Of a stretch of DNA of 8,461 nucleotides, positions 6,234 through 8,461 are shown piece after piece (within the stretch, counting starts at the first letter, position 1; each line of letters begins with the position of its first letter). The translations under genes and the position numbers were made by a program. The DNA lies in contig JAGHCS010000210.1 of assembly GCA_021160355.1 (NCBI GenBank), positions 1 through 8,461 on the forward strand, read 5' to 3'. Source of the DNA: Candidatus Cloacimonadota bacterium. Lineage in GTDB: Bacteria > Cloacimonadota > Cloacimonadia > JGIOTU-2. The notes under the pieces are model-generated. The model saw only the letters and a list, made by a program, of their open reading frames with translations, searched no databases and had not been told where the DNA came from.

Positions 6234-7034
6234 ATGAAACAAAAAAATCGAACTACTTTATTTGTGGTACTCGCTGTCTTTGTAGTCATTATTGTCGTCT
6301 ATTTCTCATTTTTTTATCCCCTCCCATCCTCAAAAAATCTTACCGGGACGATGATAGGCATCGAAAAAAGCAAACGCGAAATCGGTGATCAGATCACTAT
6401 TGAAGAAATTATTATTGAAAATCCGGAAATTAATGATGTTATTCAGAGCGCAGAATTTCAAAATCTTATTAAAGATAAAAATTTCAGGAAAATGGCTCTG
6501 AGCTCTGATTTTCAGAATTTTGTGTTCCTCATGTCGGACTTCCAGCGGATTGCACTTTTTTCTCACGATTTTCAAAATATTGTACCCGTTTTGAGCACTC
6601 CTGAAGAATTCAAGAATTTTATCGAGAGCGATGAGTTCAAAAAGGGCTTCAGCGTGGACTTCCAAAAAGCGGTTCTTGCAATGCCTCAAGACCAGATAAA
6701 TGCGGTTTTGTCACAGGATTTCAACGAAAATAATTTCTTCAATGCAGTAATCGTTTCAGCAATCAATTCTGGCGATATTGTATTCAGCGAAAATTTCGTT
6801 AATTCAATTTTGAGTAATGAATTTCAAGAATCCATTAAAGATATTGATTTTGCAAATCCCAGTCTTGCGAGCTTTTTTTCTGACGAACACTTAAAATCTG
6901 TTTTGATGATCAGTGATGATAATATTGAGGCATTGAAAAGCATCTATTCAAACGAGAATTTCGGAGCAGTTCTATTCAATCAAGATTTCATAACGATTAT
7001 CAAAGCGTTAGATTTCCAGAATCAATTTATGTAA
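6234..7034 (+). CDS. Membrane-anchored protein with about 9-10-residue 'DFQ' repeats, function unknown
   Basis: I do not recognise the family of this 266-residue protein. Residues 1-7 are basic (KQKNR), and residues 8-28 form one strongly hydrophobic helix (LFVVLAVFVVIIVVY) without a clear cleavage site. This suggests an N-terminal anchor with the rest outside the cytoplasm. From about residue 70 to the end the sequence is built of degenerate short units with a [S/x]-[D/E/N]-F-[Q/K/R]-x-hydrophobic core. Phe or an equivalent falls at 75, 84, 93, 103, 113, 126, 135, 143, 163, 188, 197, 206, 243, 252 and 261, mostly 8-10 residues apart. No cysteine or catalytic motif was seen. A regular helical solenoid or binding surface is plausible. 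The gene ends directly against the start of a secreted metallopeptidase gene and is probably in its operon, so a role as its partner, anchor or regulator is possible but is inference. Confidence 0.85.
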   Translation: MKQKNRTTLFVVLAVFVVIIVVYFSFFYPLPSSKNLTGTMIGIEKSKREIGDQITIEEIIIENPEINDVIQSAEFQNLIKDKNFRKMALSSDFQNFVFLMSDFQRIALFSHDFQNIVPVLSTPEEFKNFIESDEFKKGFSVDFQKAVLAMPQDQINAVLSQDFNENNFFNAVIVSAINSGDIVFSENFVNSILSNEFQESIKDIDFANPSLASFFSDEHLKSVLMISDDNIEALKSIYSNENFGAVLFNQDFITIIKALDFQNQFM

Positions 7035-8461
7035 ATGATATCCTTGTTCATTGTTAAAAAATTCGTCAGACACATCATCAAAGCAGCTTTCTGTTTGGTT
7101 CTTTTTTTTACTATAAGTTCTCGCGCGTATACCCAACAATTTAAACAGATCAAGACAGATGATCTAAATCTCATCTACTATTCGAATGCGCATTCGTATA
7201 TCGTACCACATTTAGCGCGTTCGTTCTTCAATACCTATAATTTTTACAAGGATTTCTGGAACTATGAAGCTGATGAGCCGATCACGATCTTTGTAGAAGA
7301 TTTTTCAGACTGGGGTAATGGAGGTGCCACTGCAGCTCCGGTTAATTTTGTCTTTGTGAACATCGCTCCGAACATGTATGTATTCGAAGTTGTTCCTTCT
7401 GTCGAACGCATGTCCTTCCTTATGAATCACGAGCTGACCCATGTTGTGGCAATGGATAATGCCGCCAAATCAGAACGTTTTTTCAGGAAATTATTTATGG
7501 GCAAGGTTCAGCAAAATTCCGACAATCCTCTCTCGCTCTTATATTCATACCTAACCGTTCCCCGAAAATTTGCCCCCAGGTGGTTTCATGAAGGGATCGC
7601 AGTGTTCATGGAAACCTGGATGTGCCGGGGCATAGGGCGTTCACTGAGCTCCTATGATGAAATGGTCTTTCGCGCGATGATCAAGGATTCCATACCTATT
7701 TATCACGCTGTCGGACTTGAGTCTGAAGGAACGGCTATCGATTTTCAGGTTGGCGCTAATTCATATTTGTATGGGACGCGTTTTTTCTCCTACCTTGCAT
7801 ACACCTATGGACCGGACAAGTTGATAACCTGGGTCAATAGAGTTGACGGCAGCAATCAATGCTTCACTACACAATTCAAAAAAACCTATGGCATATCTTT
7901 GCATAAGGCATGGTCGGAGTGGATCGAGTTCGAGCAAAGCTGGCAGGAAACCAACCTTGCAAAGATCGCTGAGAATCCTGTGACAAAAGGGAATAAAATC
8001 ACAGATAAAGTACTTGGCTCTGTTTCACGAAGTTTTTATGATGAAGAAACAAAAAGACTTTACACTGCCATTAAATTTCCCGGGCAGCTTCCTCAGCTTG
8101 GATATATTAATACAGAAAATGGGGACTTTCATAAACTCTGTAATCTGCGCGGGGCTTCGACTTATTTCACCTGCTCCTTAGCACTCGATCCGTCAAAAGA
8201 GAAAATCTACTTTACCACCGATAACTATTCTCTGCGGGACCTTAATGTCGTTGATATTGCTACAGGCAAAACGGATAAACTTATCAACAATCTCCGGGCT
8301 GGCAGTTTGGTAATTAATCCTGCTGACACAACCCTGTGGGGCATCCGACACGCAGATGGGATCTCAACGATTATACGTTTGGAAAAACCTTATCAGGATT
8401 GGAAAGCAGTTCACGCATTCCCTTATAATACTACGATTTTCGACATCGATATCTCTCCAGA
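7035..8461 (+). CDS. Exported gluzincin-type (HExxH) metallopeptidase with C-terminal beta-propeller-like region, 3' partial
   Basis: The frame is open from the ATG at 7035 to the end of the window (475 residues seen), with no stop. Residues 1-34 look like a signal peptide: a basic start, a hydrophobic core AAFCLVLFFTI, and possible cleavage after SRA or AYT. The zinc site is HELTH at 132-136 (H132 and H136 as ligands, E133 as catalytic base). WFHEG at 183-187 provides E186 as likely third ligand, the layout of the peptidase MA-like gluzincin clan. From about residue 330 the text changes to repeated beta-strand units such as FYDEETKRLYTA and LALDPSKEKIYFTT, followed by VVDIATGKTDKL. These are typical of TolB/PD40-like propellers. 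It is therefore probably an envelope or secreted peptidase with a propeller for substrate or partner binding. No Shine-Dalgarno precedes the ATG, which directly follows the TAA of the upstream gene, so translation is probably coupled. Substrate unknown. Confidence 0.88.
   Translation, partial: MISLFIVKKFVRHIIKAAFCLVLFFTISSRAYTQQFKQIKTDDLNLIYYSNAHSYIVPHLARSFFNTYNFYKDFWNYEADEPITIFVEDFSDWGNGGATAAPVNFVFVNIAPNMYVFEVVPSVERMSFLMNHELTHVVAMDNAAKSERFFRKLFMGKVQQNSDNPLSLLYSYLTVPRKFAPRWFHEGIAVFMETWMCRGIGRSLSSYDEMVFRAMIKDSIPIYHAVGLESEGTAIDFQVGANSYLYGTRFFSYLAYTYGPDKLITWVNRVDGSNQCFTTQFKKTYGISLHKAWSEWIEFEQSWQETNLAKIAENPVTKGNKITDKVLGSVSRSFYDEETKRLYTAIKFPGQLPQLGYINTENGDFHKLCNLRGASTYFTCSLALDPSKEKIYFTTDNYSLRDLNVVDIATGKTDKLINNLRAGSLVINPADTTLWGIRHADGISTIIRLEKPYQDWKAVHAFPYNTTIFDIDISP

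Noticed and set aside
6330..6689. 119-codon open frame on the minus strand
   Set aside because: It lies wholly antisense to the DFQ-repeat gene, has no ribosome site, and is explained by the regular repeat codons of the plus strand.

Overview
The window looks like chromosomal DNA of an uncultured, AT-rich Gram-negative bacterium, probably in the FCB superphylum. The main clue is a large secreted protein that combines a lamin-tail domain, an Ig-like segment and a C-terminal FlgD/Por-type sorting domain (YPNP, then YNIKGQ, then GNPAANGVYFYR). That style is typical of Candidatus Cloacimonadota and relatives; the phylum is an inference, not a demonstration. No phage, IS element, CRISPR array or rRNA was seen.

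Layout. (1) Positions 1-3381 (+) hold the 3' part of one very long secreted-protein reading frame, broken by a single in-frame TAG at 529-531. A strong rho-independent terminator follows at 3407-3451. (2) 3555-5102 (+) is pncB (nicotinate phosphoribosyltransferase), preceded by a TTGACA-containing promoter element. (3) 5172-5247 (+) is a complete tRNA-Ala with anticodon CGC and an encoded CCA. (4) 5248-5437 is noncoding and contains a long imperfect A-rich/T-rich inverted repeat. (5) 5438-6121 (-) is a YjjG-type HAD nucleotidase that converges on the tRNA. (6) 6234-7034 (+) encodes a membrane-anchored protein made of about 9-10-residue 'DFQ' repeats. (7) 7035-8461 (+) is a secreted HExxH metallopeptidase with a beginning beta-propeller region. 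It has no stop codon before the window ends.

How the genes relate. pncB (NAD salvage), the tRNA and yjjG (nucleotide clean-up) are housekeeping genes with no clear joint role. The two genes at the right end are the likely functional unit. The stop codon of the DFQ-repeat gene directly abuts the ATG of the peptidase gene, in the same frame, and the peptidase gene has no Shine-Dalgarno of its own, although the other three intact genes with visible starts do. This suggests translational coupling of an envelope-anchored repeat protein with an exported zinc peptidase, the least familiar arrangement in the window. A second unexpected signal is an identical 17-base element containing TTGACA upstream of both pncB and the DFQ-repeat gene.
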